Below, piece after piece: positions 50,460 to 61,665 of a stretch of 64,000 bases of DNA (position 1 is the first letter of the stretch; each line of letters opens with the position of its first letter). Source of the stretch: Ectobius pallidus (taxonomy: Eukaryota > Arthropoda > Insecta > Blattodea > Ectobiidae); contig CAXKWD010000006.1 of NCBI GenBank assembly GCA_964059195.1, positions 175,830,825 through 175,894,824 of the forward strand. Direction: 5' to 3'. The notes under the pieces are model-generated. The model did not search any database. It saw only the letters and a list, made by a program, of their open reading frames with translations, and was not told the origin of the DNA. A program made the translations under genes and the position numbers.

Positions 50460-51316
50460 CTTCACGCCAGAAGCAAGATTAACGTGTGGTTAAACTTTAT
50501 TCAAAGAGCCATTAGACTGTGTAATAATCCCACCGATCTACTCCAAGAAAAGAATCACATTTTCAAGTTAGCTACAGTGACAGAATGTTAAGTAAAATTT
50601 GGCAAAAAGTTGAACTTGGAAGTGAACCAAGAAAAGCGGACAAAGAGCGGGATGTGAAGTGTGATAGTTTGAATTTCATACCGGGTGTAAGTGAATAAGC
50701 ATGAGCTAACCCCGGCATATAAAGTGGGAAGGACTATTGAGAGTATATTCTCCCAACACAAAAGGTTTGGCAGGGAAAAAAAGCAAGTTAGAGAAACCAG
50801 GGGTGATAACTGCAGGGGTGCGTACATTGGTGAGACTGGGAGAACTATCAGCATAAGACTTAAGGAACACGAAAGGAACATAAGAAATGGCAAAACCAAT
50901 ATAGGCCTTAGCCAACATATGACAAATAACGGACACCAAATTGGTGACATCAAGATTTTAAGAATTACTAATGAGGAAGGTTAACGAGGCGTGCCATATC
51001 GTAAGTAACAAGATAAAAGTTTTAATAATTACGATGGGGACTTAAGTGACGAGTGGCTAGAAGTAATTAGAAGAATGACAAAAGGGGAAAAAACGGTAAA
51101 ATTCCCTTTACCCAAGGACAATGGGGCATAGTCCACATACGAAATTCCCAAGGAATGGATGACTAAACACCATAGAAAACCACCTTTCTTTTTAACAGAA
51201 GTAACCATCTTGGTCACACTCGGAACGCAGCAGAGACATCTACCAGTGGAAGAACCCATATATATATACAACATAGTGCCTCGACGTTATCCAGTATTCG
51301 CCTGAGGAAGACCTGG
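50460..51316 (+). pseudogene. Penelope-like element 3' part with GIY-YIG endonuclease
   Basis: Broken plus-strand frames give the end of a reverse transcriptase (FIQRAIRLCNNPTDLLQEKN). The frame 50691-50984 follows, with the GIY-YIG nuclease: RGAYIGETGRTISIRLKEHE (YIG plus catalytic arginine) and NIGLSQHMTNNGHQIGDIK. The first GIY half is damaged (RGDNC instead of GVYxxxCxxC). Reverse transcriptase plus GIY-YIG is the signature of Penelope-like retroelements. The 3' segment, 51260-51316, contains TATCCAGTATTCGCCTGAGG and is interrupted by element E, after which GTTTTCAGGTTGAAACGTAG continues at 52179. Inactive. Confidence 0.85.
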
Positions 51317-52173
51317 GCCCTATTTCATAAAAGTTACAATTTTACAGGTGACAGGTGACATACAATTGTTTTAAAAGTTTACATTTTGACAATTCCGTTT
51401 TTCATAAAAGCTGACAACTTTACATAAATGTCCTGACAATTTTGTAGAATTGTATGACAATTTTACATATTGTTGTTTTTTAAAACTTTTGAGTTTACAG
51501 GTAAAAGTCTGACAAATATGTCAAATTTTAGGATACCTACCATTTACGAAACATTACTTTTTGTTGACATATTTACAAATTTACAAAAAATGTAGAATTG
51601 TCATTACAAAAGTGACAGGCAATCTTTCATATGTAGGCCAAGTCAGTAGGTTATGTAAATGTGTGGCATAACTTGGCAAGGTGTTTTTTGTGATTTAAAC
51701 TTTCTTGTTAATAAACTTGCTAAATTGTCTTGTTAATAATGAAAACTAATATAGTGATATTGGTAGCAGTGAAAGTGATGAATAAATGGACATGAGACCT
51801 CGCAGGGTTTTTAGGCAACGGATTAACCTAACTTTCAATTTCAGTGACTTTGCATTAAAAGAGAAATATAAATCACTTATTTTCGATAGTAATAATCGAT
51901 TGCTTAGGTATCACATTCAATGCTGAAATCGATTATCGCACGCGTATATGAGAGCCCTCTACAATGTACTAAAGTAATCTTTAGGTGACATAAAATTGTC
52001 GTGTTTATGAAAAGGGATCTTTTAGTCTTGACAATTTACATTAATTTGCCTGTAATGTAAGGAAAAGTTGTAATATTTATGAAAAATACAATTGTCATAA
52101 CATATTGACAAATTTGTCAGATTTGACATAATTGTCGTATATGTCACACCTGTAGAGTTTTATGAAATAGGGC
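51317..52173. mobile_element. foldback element E (CCWGG target), copy 2
   Basis: Ends GCCCTATTTCATAAAAGTTA and TTTTATGAAATAGGGC, flanked by identical CCTGG (51312-51316 and 52174-52178). Long imperfect arms (about 250 bp) rich in TGACAA and TTTACA motifs; the centre matches that of copy 1 (AATCGATTGCTTAGGTATCA in one orientation). 857 bp, no frame. Confidence 0.85.
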
Positions 52174-52240
52174 CCTGGGTTTTCAGGTTGAAACGTAGCG
52201 ATCTTCGAATGTCTGACATCCACTGGATTTTAAATATAAA
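52174..52240 (+). mobile_element. end of the Penelope-like element
   Basis: GTTTTCAGGTTGAAACGTAG and CTGACATCCACTGGATTTTA follow the CCTGG duplication. They continue the segment before 51317 and end the element near 52240. Confidence 0.6.
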
Positions 52241-53222
52241 GGTAAAGCCCATTCTTTCTTAAGACTTTTGAAATTATTTGTGTAAGTGCATTTAAAGAAT
52301 CTTAATCAATACAGTGGCAGATATGTATAAAAGTGAGCATAAAGTGAGAGTTTATATTTGCTGAGAACTGTAGTCACTCACAAGTGGTATGCAAAAAAAA
52401 TTGCAACCACAGAATAGATCCCACTCACAGCCGCAGACTTTATACTCTGGCTACCCATGCAAAAAATGCACCTGCGTCTGAATGTGCTATGAACACAACA
52501 ATGGTCTTCAATTAAATCACAGTCACGTCGGCGTTAAGAAAGAGGAAGAAAATTAATTAATTATATCAGTCTCGAAAGGATTTCGTAGAGACGTACAAAA
52601 TGGAAGAAGAAAGACAGGAGCACAGGCTCACCAGCGCTATAAAAGATTTTCTTTGAAATCTTGAAACAAAACAAAATTCAGTTCTCAAAATCCCAGTTAT
52701 CAGTAGTTCGGCTTAAAAAAGGGAGAAGCTATGAAGCAGTCGTTACACTCAAAAACTCAAAATTTAATTCCAATTTCACTGAAACAAGAGTTAAAAAAAA
52801 ATCCAAAAGATGAAAACCAGAATAGAAAATAATGGGTCATCCACTCTACACTTTCCTTCCTAAATGTGTAAAGCTCCTTGTAGTTCACATCAAGAGAGTC
52901 CCTACGTTCTTTGTAGGTTTTCACCATTTCTGAAATGTCCATAAAGTATTCCATAATCCAACGAAACTTCTTCCCACCTAATATCTCACCCATACAGTGA
53001 GTGAAGTGAGTGTCGTATTTGTTAGCTTACAAATTTCCTAGTTAATACTCCCGCCACTCTGTTTTTATGGACGTGGAATTGAAGTAGGCGCTATGCGACT
53101 GAGTACAAAGAGCGTCTTGTCACGTGATCGCAGTGGGTGGGGGGATCCGCTGGATATTTAAGCATTCAAATGCAAGTAGAAACTTGAAATCTGCACGTAT
53201 AAACTTTATACTCTCTTTTATA
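52241..53222. other. no recognised gene
   Basis: The only sizeable frame is on the minus strand, 52757-52993 (78 residues from ATG: MGEILGGKKFRWIMEYFMDI, hydrophobic end with FFLFWFSSFGFFFN-like text). I do not recognise it, and it has no splice sites or element ends that I can see. The rest is plain sequence. Confidence 0.4.
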
Positions 53223-53660
53223 CAGTGAGTCCATTTTATGAGGAAACCTCGCATCACTGCCGCATTGCCGCACTAGCATTGTACAAAACATAGACCCTAC
53301 AAGCGGTTAGTTGCTTCGGTGTCTTGTAGTGAGACGCGTGTCTATTGTTGTGTGTTACGTAAGACAATAATCGAAAATGTACACGGTTGAACAGCGAATT
53401 TATTTGGTGGAATGTTACTTATTGAGAAATATCCTGACTGTACCATCCGTACAAAATGGTGAGTAAGAAGCCTCTACATGTAGGCCTATTTTGATAATAA
53501 GTTGGTTGAGTTATTCTATTTTGTATTGTTTCTAAAGTCTTGATTTGCCGATTTGCCGGTAGTAACAGAACACGGTCCCGGCCGGTGCAAGCGCAACAGC
53601 GGGGAAAGTGTGAGCAGGAGCAACGCTGTTAAAAAGTTTCCGCATAAAATGGATTCCCTG
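53223..53660 (+). mobile_element. short mariner-like element keeping only the transposase N-terminus
   Basis: Ends CAGTGAGTCCATTTTATGAG and CATAAAATGGATTCCCTG are inverted; TA at 53221-53222 and 53661-53662. At 53377 an ATG opens MYTVEQRIYLVECYLLRNIL, the start of the DUF4817-like helix-turn-helix used by one mariner group. A few codons later the frame ends in VQNG. 438 bp. Confidence 0.8.
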
Positions 53661-53959
53661 TACATATCCCCCAGTGCACTGAAATTAACAATGTATATGT
53701 CGGTTTGTCGCTTGTCTTTGTAACTCGAAAACGTGCTAGCTCGCAGTTGCAGAAAATGAAACTTGAGGCATCTGCAATACTTTCAAATCTGCAACTAATC
53801 CATTGTCGTTTCAACTTTCAAATAACAAATTGCCGATAAACGACAGAGAAATATATTAAAGGAACAACTTCAGCTACTTATTTTTGTAGATAGGAAGTGG
53901 ATTGAGTGGTGTGTTGAATAATTGTATCATCAAAGAGTAAATATTTCAATTGTTTATGC

Positions 53960-55697
53960 CAGCCTTTCTCAACCAATTTGAACCCGAGGACCTCTAAAAT
54001 GTCTAAAAAAATTTACGGACCCCTAATTTTCATCCCATTTTTTATATGCTTAATATTTGGGGTATTAATTATAGGTCATTATAACTAAATATGTGAAAAA
54101 ATTTTACATCTTTACTTTCCACTTGCTTTATGACATTTTTGAAGTAAAACTTCTTTAGTCGCGGTAGAGGGTAAAACGGGAAAATCAGTCACACTAAAAC
54201 CGTCATGAAATCAGTCACAATAAGTCACACTAAAACCGTCATGAAATCAGTCACACTCAAAACCGAACGAAATTACTTACTTGTTTCGGTGCGGACTGCA
54301 CAGAAAATAATCAACTCAATGATTAGGAGTAATCAAATGAAATTTTTCAGACCTTACTTCCTCAATGGCAATAGAGAATTCCTAAGCAATCTAAAGGTAT
54401 ATTACCTATTTTATGGAACCCGGAGGTTCATTACCGCGCAAATCCAAAATTAAAACTCCAAAATTAAAAAATACAAATTTCCAAAATTTAAAAAAACAAA
54501 ATTAAAAATTAAAACATCCAAAAATTAAAACAATAAACTCAATGATTCAACTCAATGATTAAGCTTATCCAAAATTTAAATAAATCATCCGACATTGGTA
54601 AAGTGTGTTAAAACCACCGGCTTCTCGAGAATTACACTGAATCTTTCTTTTCGTTTGACTGTGTACATTTTGAAAAAAGTTGAGCAGCACTAGCCACCGC
54701 CTTCTCGAGAATTACACTGCATCTTTCTTTTCGTTTGACTGTGTACATTTTGAAAAAAGTTGAACAGCACTATAATCAACAAAGTCGTAGCAGAAAACGC
54801 ATGCGATTTTAAATGAAGTGCATGATAGAACTGATACGTGTGAACCTATATTAAAATCTATTTTGCCTTATGCAAACTATAAATCTCATAAAAAGACGCA
54901 AAGCCACTTATTGAATTCTTAAAACAAAAACTGAATTTCACGATGAATAATAACGCAACAGAATGGACGACAAGATACGGAACCACGATGCTGTATTCTC
55001 ACGATTTCTCGATCAACTACATTCAAGGGTTTTTATATCCTACTTCAGCTACCACAAACCTATTGTATCCTTCTTGGCTGATGCTGATGATACAGAAAAT
55101 TGAATAGTTCAATAAAAATATTATTTTCATACAAAAAAAAGTTAATTTCTTGTTTTATTCAAATGATTTCCTTCTTCCGTTCGATATAATTATATGTATT
55201 CCTCTATTTCACTCTCAACATTGCCAAAATTAAAAATCCAAATATCCAAAATTTAAAAACTAAAAAATCCAAAATTAAAAAAACCCAAAAATCCAAAATT
55301 TAAAAAATTTAAAATCCAAAATTAAAAAATACAAATTTCCAAAATTTAAAAAAACAAAATTAAAATCCAAAACTTAATAAATAATAAAATTTAAAAATCC
55401 AAAAATAAAAAAATAAACAATTCAAAGATCGAAAATTTAAAAAAATCCAAAATTAAAAATTCAAAGATCCAAATTTAAAAAGTTCAAAATTTAAAAATTC
55501 CAAAAACCCAATATTAGAAAGTCTAATAATGCAAAATTGAAAAAATCCAATAATCAAAAATTGAAAAAATAAAAAAATTAAACAAAGTTTTACTTCTGTC
55601 GCGTGGCGTTCCACGCACTCTTTTTTTTAATTATGTCTACGGACCATCTGCACCATCTTCGCGGACCACTGCGGACCATAGGTTGAGAAACGCTGCG
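53960..55697. mobile_element. hAT-like element with A+T-rich interior
   Basis: Ends CAGCCTTTCTCAACCAATTT and CATAGGTTGAGAAACGCTG are inverted in the form of Charlie-type hAT ends (CAGxxTTTCTCAACC). The inner part from about 54143 to 55605 has its own inverted ends (AGTAAAACTTCTTTAG and its complement near 55588), so a second element sits inside. No transposase. The 8-bp duplication is not recognisable. Confidence 0.65.
54440..55580. repeat. degenerate A+T-rich tandem array
   Basis: Blocks of irregular 12-16-bp units of the form CCAAAATTTAAAAA(A) at 54440-54560 and 55220-55580, almost devoid of G. Between them are a tandem 80-bp duplication (GCCACCGCCTTCTCGAGAAT and ACACTGAATCTTTC-like at 54617-54770) and ordinary sequence. 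Confidence 0.85.
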
Positions 55698-55801
55698 CTG
55701 GTGCTATTTCTCGAGTGCTGATATAAGGAATTAGTTTATTTGGTAAAAAGCTAGAATAATTGTGTCAAATTATAATATTAGTTTTCATTATATGTTTAGT
55801 C

Positions 55802-55985
55802 TGCCACCGTCGGTGAGTTGGTAGCGTGACTGCCAGCTACCTGGGCAGCCCGGGTTTGATTCCAGGCCGGATCGGGGATTTTACAGAGATGTAAAGTTTC
55901 CTTCCTGGGTGTTGTGTCAAAATTCCCATCCCTCAAAAGGAACTGGCAGCCCTTCGCAGTATCATCCAGCCTATTACTCATCTTC
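55802..55985 (+). repeat. tRNA-derived SINE
   Basis: GGTGAGTTGGTAGCGTGACT (A-box-like) and CGGGTTTGATTCC (B box at 55851-55863), followed by GGCCGGATCGGGGATTTTAC. Different body from SINE families 1 and 2. Confidence 0.75.
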
Positions 55986-55989
55986 ATCA

Positions 55990-56180
55990 TCTATATGTTT
56001 ATTAATAATAAGTAGTATTGCACACAATGTGCATTATAGGTACAATGTTAATCCAGGGGAATATCTATTCTGAGAAAAATTGAATCAGCGACACTGATCT
56101 ATTTTTGCATGTTAAAGCGTGATAAGTTTTGCACTGTTCATTGTGTGCAATACTACTTATTATTTCTATATGTTTATTAA
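55990..56180. repeat. hairpin-ended insertion with 16-bp target-site duplication
   Basis: TCTATATGTTTATTAA occurs at 55990-56005 and 56165-56180. The 159-bp insert between them has perfect 24-bp inverted ends (56006-56029 and 56139-56162; TAATAAGTAGTATTGCACAC outward). No frame. Long duplication plus inverted ends resembles 4153-4456 and 6612-6754. Confidence 0.85.
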
Positions 56181-56319
56181 GATGGCTAAAATCATTTCGC
56201 TAAACTTGAGAATAAGGTGACCGCCGTCAGAACCGGGCCGTACAGAGTGGGACAAGTAAACAATGTCACCAATATTACGAACATGATTACATGCCAATTG
56301 AATTCGGCAGATAAATGAC

Positions 56320-56560
56320 TGTTGTAGCGATGTTTTATGAAAGATGAGGAAGGGTAAAAAAGCTTCTGCATTAAGAATTCTAAGTCCGTGACAGGTTATG
56401 TTAGGTTAGGAATAGTCATGTTAGTTTCGCAGCAGTATTCTGCATAGTACAGGGTTTGTGTCATGTTTTACGAAAGGCTTGGAAGGATAATAAGGCTTCT
56501 AGAAGTAGTGACAGCCAAATTCTAGGTCAGTGACAGGTTATGTTAGGTTAGAAACATTTG
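56320..56560 (+). repeat. diverged tandem duplication of about 120 bp
   Basis: ATGTTTTATGAAAGATGAGG...GTGACAGGTTATGTTAGGTT at 56328-56408 recurs with changes at 56463-56545. Each ends in GTTATGTTAGGTTAG, which includes two telomere-like TTAGG units by chance. Confidence 0.65.
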
Positions 56561-56769
56561 TATTAGTTTAGAGCAATATACCGGTACTGAATAGCGTGGG
56601 GTATATTATGTCTCACATTGAATCTTTAATGCGACGGGAAATTTTACCCCTGCACTGATCGTTTCTCTTTTGTTCCCTGCGGCTCGGAGGGGCACGGTCG
56701 CTAATGACAGAGCATGGCTGGCTATGCTATTCTGAAGGAGTTCCAATCATTTGTTTAAAGCCTAAAAAG

Positions 56770-56831
56770 GGCTATTCCACGAAAATAAAAGGCTAAAATA
56801 CCTTTTATAATAGCCTAAAAATCCAGGCCCT
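56770..56831 (+). mobile_element. right end of a hAT element related to 20577-25539
   Basis: AATAGCCTAAAAATCCAGGC then CCTA matches the right terminus at 25516-25539 (AAAAATCCGGGCCCTA), with AAAGGCTAAAAT-like subterminal repeats. The left end was not found. Confidence 0.5.
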
Positions 56832-56974
56832 AGTTATAAGATTGTTTGCATTTCAGAACAACATTTTACATGATATCATTCAAAGGTGCACAGCATAAGC
56901 TCGTTGAAAGTGATTAACTGATATAAAAAAAGACAGCAGAAGATTTTTAACACACTCATATCTTTTATTCAAGT

Positions 56975-57600
56975 ATGAGACTTTGTCCTGACTGACTTAA
57001 TGAAAGAGAATCAACGTAGAGCCTAAACTATAATAGGTAGAAACTTGGAATTTTGACAGTACCTTTGAAAAATTTTGATTTTAAATGCTTAAAATAAAAT
57101 GATTTTACACAGAATTATCAAATCCAAATCACCTTTCACATGACAACAGTGTATTGTTGGCAATGGTCACAGGTAGGTTTGAAAATAAATGAAACGGGAC
57201 TTTGATGAATTAGAGGTGCTATCGATAGAATTCATGTTATAAATAAATATTGAAAAATGAAATCCACGAAAATAATTCACAATGTGCGGCAGTCACATAA
57301 CTTTCTCTACCCTGGACATAGAGAATACCATACAAGGTATGGTAATATGTGTAATATTATATCGCAGGTTTCTGGGGAGAAGTACAAAAGTGATATTGAA
57401 TATCTTTTTAATTTCATCCCCGAAATGGTTGTATGGTAACATGAGAGTGAGAAATAAACTATTCTGCAAAGACAATACAATTTTATGTTCTGGAATTTCT
57501 GTCTCTTCTTATTTCAACTCCTACCAGGCTTGGTGTAGAAGCGATGGGATACAAAATTCTACATCCTCTAGAGCCATAAAAAATCTTAATCTATTCCTAA
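56975..57600 (+). mobile_element. Helitron family A, copy without clear ends
   Basis: Plus-strand copy of the minus-strand element at 16306-17148: GACTTTGTCCTGACTGACTT, AATCAACGTAGAGCCTAAAC, TGAAATCCACGAAAATAA, CCCCGAAATGGTTGTATGGT, CATCCTCTAGAGCCATAAAA. Both termini are eroded; a CTAG end is not present. Confidence 0.75.
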
Positions 57601-58004
57601 CGTCGGCACGCTTGTCCATACGATGATAGCGTACTATCATATTTTGTTTGGTGCAGCAAGTACTGTTGATTGTTGTTCAAGTCTTCATTTGTATTGTACA
57701 TTCTTTGCAGTTTGCCGTGTTTTTCTTCAATTACCAGAATGCCGAAATGAGAGACTTCTTTTAATCCTCAGTGGGTCAACGAATTTCAGTAGCCTACATT
57801 TCAAAAAGCAGTAAAGCAGTGTATAATCATTTATTTTATATAACTGCAGTTATTACGTAAAATTAGTCAGGATTATAACATGTAATATCTGCTGTCCAGC
57901 CATCCATGCCCGAAGTTTTATACTATGCTAGATTACCGAAGAAGTGTCCTCCTTTCTGACATTTTAGAAATGGCCACCCTAGGTATAACCTAATCGCAAG
58001 AAGT

Positions 58005-58235
58005 TACTTGAAGCATTGGGAAGAAATGGGTATCCCAAGGAAATTGATAAAATTGGTAAAAATGGTGCTGACTAATGCATTTAGTTGTGTATGAATACAA
58101 TCAGATACCTCTCGACTCTTCACAATAAAAAAGGGTCTGCGCCAGGGCGACACTCTGGCTTGTCTCCTATTTAATATCGCCCTTGAAAAAGTCATGAGTG
58201 ACTAAGATTCAAACAATTGTAACCATCTACTCTTA
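58005..58235 (+). pseudogene. LINE reverse transcriptase fragment
   Basis: Reading across frames gives WEEMGIPRKLIKLVKMVLTN, YTIRYLSTLHNKKGLRQGD and TLACLLFNIALEKVMSD. GLRQGDTLACLLFNIALE is the palm motif of RTE/R1-type reverse transcriptases. Both ends are truncated; cut on the right by a pogo-like end. Confidence 0.75.
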
Positions 58236-58238
58236 TAC

Positions 58239-58480
58239 AGTGAAACCTCTCTCAATGGACACCCCTTCATAGCGGACACCCCTTCTTTATGGACGATTTT
58301 TCTGGTCCCTAGGTCACTATAATGAAACTTCATAATAATTAACCCCTCTAAGACGGACACGGACACACAAAATCCACTTAAAAAGCCTCATTTAACGGAC
58401 ACTTGACGAGAAAATCATTTACTGTATGTACAGTATATTGTATTGCACTGAACTTCTTTTCTTCTTCTGTTGACTTAGTT
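58239..58480 (+). mobile_element. left part of a pogo-like element
   Basis: CAGTGAAACCTCTCTCAATG, then repeated GGACACCCCTT and ACGGACAC motifs, is typical of Tigger/pogo left ends. A matching right end was not found. Confidence 0.5.
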
Positions 58481-58487
58481 TTGACAA

Positions 58488-58605
58488 AATTTTAAAAATC
58501 AAGATGCAAAATAACGAGTTTTAAGCTTCTGGGGGTCCTCCCCCGGAAAATTTTGAAAATTAAGACGCAAAATAACGAGTTTTAAGCTTCCCACGCTTTA
58601 TACTT
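58488..58605 (+). repeat. tandem duplication of about 60 bp
   Basis: The block AAAATTTTAAAAATCAAGAT, GCAAAATAACGAGTTTTAAG and CTT is present twice in a row with a few changes. Confidence 0.8.
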
Positions 58606-59097
58606 GTATTAAGTAATTTATGGGCAGAGAATCATTGAAAATGAGTGAAAATCTGAGCTCGTTAGTAGTAAAGTTAGAAAACTTTTACAGTAGGCCTACA
58701 CTATGTTTCTTAAATAATCTTCTTCACTTCTTTTCGGTTTCACAGAACTCGATTATTTGACGCAAATATCTGCACAACTTGTGAGCATTTCGCGATTATT
58801 CGAACAGTAATGAGGTTTCTTATGTAAGTTATTTTATACGCGAGAAGATCCGATCAATTACCTATTCGAGGGTTTACAAGAAGCCATCCAAACGCGATTT
58901 TCACCAAAACTTATTTGAATTATCGCGCGTACAACAATAACAATATAAAGATATAATAGCCTAATAATAATGTAATACAAAACATAATATGTACTGTGCA
59001 TAAATACCTTTCTTCAATTCTCGACATAGTACCGGTACTAACTACTGAACTGCTCGCAACAACTGACCGCCAAATACTGAATAGTTGGAAATGCGGA

Positions 59098-59568
59098 CAG
59101 TGTTGCCAACTAAAAAATAATTGTTCCGTTAAAACAGTGTTCAAAATCCGCTGAAATCCGCTAAATTAAATTAATTAATTAAAAAATGGCAGCGATAAAA
59201 GCATAAGGGCAATTCCGAAATTTCTTTGAAAGGGTTAAAAGCACTTGTATATAGATTCTAATTTAATTAAAAAATTCACTTATACTTCGCTTTTTCTTTT
59301 CATTCCACGGTTGTGAGTTTCAATTACAGGAAGTTTATTTCTGTCAGTGCATCGTCAGGAAACCTCATCTCTTTAGCCGAAGGAATTATTGGTAATTTCA
59401 TCAGCCTCAAACGCTGAAATTTAATACAGAAAATTAAAAATATGGCATTATATTAGATTTCTTTTAATATTCCGTCAAAGAACGATTTCCACTAAAAAAT
59501 CCGCTATCCGGTAAAAACGTTAAAAATCCACCAAATTTAACGGGAACTCCGCTAAGTTGGCAACACTG
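59098..59568. mobile_element. non-autonomous DNA transposon (CAGTGTTGCCAAC ends)
   Basis: CAGTGTTGCCAACTAAAAAA and AAGTTGGCAACACTG are inverted ends, with CCGCTGAAATCCGCTAAATT-type repeats inside both arms. 471 bp, no frame. hAT-like by ends, but no 8-bp duplication was seen. Confidence 0.7.
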
Positions 59569-59571
59569 AAA

Positions 59572-60130
59572 GTGAAACTTCTTTACCCGCGGTAAATCGA
59601 GATTGTGTAACGCTCAAAATCTTCACGAAATTAGTGAGGTGTGACGGAACGGACTGCACAGAAAACAATCAACGCAATGATTAGCTTATCCAAAATTAAA
59701 AAATCTAAAAATTTAAAATTCAAAAATCCAAAATTTAAAAAATAGAAAAATCCAAAATTAAAAAATATAAAAAAAATAAAAAATTCAAAGATCCAAGATT
59801 TTTCAAAAATTTAAAAAATTAAAAAACCGAAATTCCAAATTAAAAAGACGAAAAATGAAAAAATTAAAAAATTAAAAATTAAAAAATCCAGATATTAAAA
59901 ATTTTAAAAATAAAACAAATTAAAATCTAAAACACAAAAAATCAAAAATTAAATAATCCAAATTTTAAAACTCGAAAATTGAAAATTAAAAAGTCCAAAA
60001 AATAAAAAATTCAAAGACCCAAAATTTAAAAAATCAAAAAATTTAAAAAAATCAAAGAAATTAAAAAACCAAAATCCAAAAATTCAAACATCCAAAATTA
60101 AAAAGGACAAAAATCACAAATTAAAAAAAA
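59572..60130. repeat. second A+T-rich array, same family as 54143-55605
   Basis: Starts with AAACTTCTTTACCCGCGGTA and CGGACTGCACAGAAAACAAT, homologous to 54145-54330. It then has irregular CCAAAATTAAAAAAT units to about 60130. The right border is unclear. Confidence 0.75.
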
Positions 60131-60468
60131 TAAGTGAGCATCGAACAGAAGAGTGATTTGGAGAACATTCAGGAGTTTTCTGGCTGTATAGATCACTGTT
60201 ATAGGAAATAAAGGAACCTCCATCCCTCAATTAGAAACTCGGTGTTCTGATTTCGAACCCCGACGAGCGGTAAAAAGAACTCCAAGCCTAAATTAGAGGC
60301 TCTGGACAAAATTTATCGGCCCTTTCACGTCCAAGTAATACCTTAGTTTCCTGAGCGGGGTTGAGAGGCGGAAAATAAGCGTAACAAAATTCATATAGGT
60401 AACAGAAACCTCCACCTGGTGATTGCTGAGGGAAAATTCATCTATTTAAATTGCTCTCACTCTCACTG
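60131..60468. other. no recognised gene
   Basis: Ordinary sequence; a few tRNA-like words (TTTCGAACCCCGA at 60261) suggest an old SINE on the minus strand, but no pair of promoter boxes can be shown. Confidence 0.35.
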
Positions 60469-60545
60469 TTGCTCAGTTGGTAGAGCATTGGTGCGAATAG
60501 CCAAAGCTCCTGGGTTCAAGTCCCAGTGTCAGGAGGAATTTTTGT
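60469..60545 (+). repeat. tRNA-like SINE head
   Basis: GCTCAGTTGGTAGAGCA forms a good D arm and CTGGGTTCAAGTCCCAG a good T arm, so the internal promoter is complete. The acceptor ends do not pair, which argues against a tRNA gene. Read as a young SINE head or tRNA pseudogene. Confidence 0.65.
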
Positions 60546-60947
60546 CTTATAATGTTATCACGTAATCTGTGGTTTATGAATGCATATGCATAGGCTATAT
60601 CTATTACCGGTTCGTTGTTTTTAGTCTGAGACTTTTTTTGTCTGGACAGCAAATGTGATTAGGTGTGCATGGAAATGGTCTTCCAGATTCACCTAAACAA
60701 ACAATCCCTCAGTGTCTATACGGAAATGATAAGATATGGCTATCTAAGAGACATTCAAGAAATAACTACAGGGTAGCCAATCTCTCACGTGAATATAACT
60801 CACTAACTAACTAAGAAATGCCTGTACTATTAAAATATAGTGTTAATTATTTAAAATATCTGTAAGTTCTCAAAAAGTATCATTATAATGCAAAATTTAC
60901 AATTTGATACGAAACTTCAAAATACCTAAATATTCATAATCATACTA

Positions 60948-61238
60948 TATATGCTACAATCGCTGCGCTACAACGCGGAAGGTTTCGGGTTCGATTCCCG
61001 ATGAGGTTGTCGAGATTTTTCAATTGGCCTAAACCTTCTGCTGGCACTATGGCCCTGGGGTCGACTCAGCCTCTAACAGAAATGAGTACCAGGAGCAATC
61101 CTGGGGGTAAAGGTACGTAAGGCTGACAACCTTACCACCTTCATGTTCCGAATGTCTAAAATCTGGGAGCTTCAACCTCCTGGAACCCTCTGGGCCTCCA
61201 TGGCCTGTATAGGGATCACTTTACCTATATGCTACAAT
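60948..61238 (+). repeat. complete SINE (family 2) with 13-bp target-site duplication
   Basis: TATATGCTACAAT at 60948-60960 and 61226-61238 flank a 265-bp element. B box GGGTTCGATTCCC at 60987-60999. The body (GGTCGACTCAGCCTCTAACA) and end (GGGATCACTTTACC) are shared with 29239-29423. Confidence 0.88.
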
Positions 61239-61329
61239 AGTTGAAAATTTCCTAAATATGCAGTTATATGTACAATAAAAGCCGTTCCATTTCCACCAGG
61301 AATCGGGTTTAAATTAGTCGGAAACCTGA

Positions 61330-61665
61330 TAGGATTGTTCCCGTTGGGTCCCACGTTTATTGACCGAGGACCACAAACGTCAGAGACGAACCGTTGTCCA
61401 AAACCTTCTTCAGAGATTTCGAAATGAAGGTGATGAATTTTTCACGAGTATTGTAACTGGAGATGAAAGCTGGCTCCATCATTATGAAACTGAAACAAAA
61501 TGGCGCCAGTGTCTACGGGCAGCTGGAACGCAATACTATCGCAAGGGTATTTTCAAAACTTGCAGAACAATGGAAAATATGTGTGCAAAAGAATGGAGAC
61601 TATGTGGAAAAGTGAAAGAAAGGTTGAGACGATATAAGTTACTTGGTTTCACTTACAAATAAAGA
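61330..61665 (+). pseudogene. mariner transposase, middle deleted
   Basis: The plus-strand frame 61360-61662 reads LTEDHKRQRRTVVQNLLQRF and FTSIVTGDESWLHHYETETK (first catalytic aspartate in GDESW). After WRQ it jumps to the C-terminus (YYRKGIFKTCRTMENMCAKE; an alternate frame gives a KLVERW-like motif). The second and third catalytic residues are deleted. The right terminal repeat may be TTTCAGTATGCCCCACGTA near 61717; the left one was not found. Confidence 0.8.

Noticed and set aside
52757..52993. 78-residue protein on the minus strand
   Set aside because: Has an ATG and a plausible composition but no recognisable family, partner exon or transposon ends; left as unassigned sequence.
56395..56545. 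Telomeric TTAGG repeat
   Set aside because: Only two units at each place, inside a diverged tandem duplication; no array.
60469..60545. Functional tRNA gene
   Set aside because: D and T arms are good, but the acceptor stem does not pair and the sequence continues into a SINE-like body.
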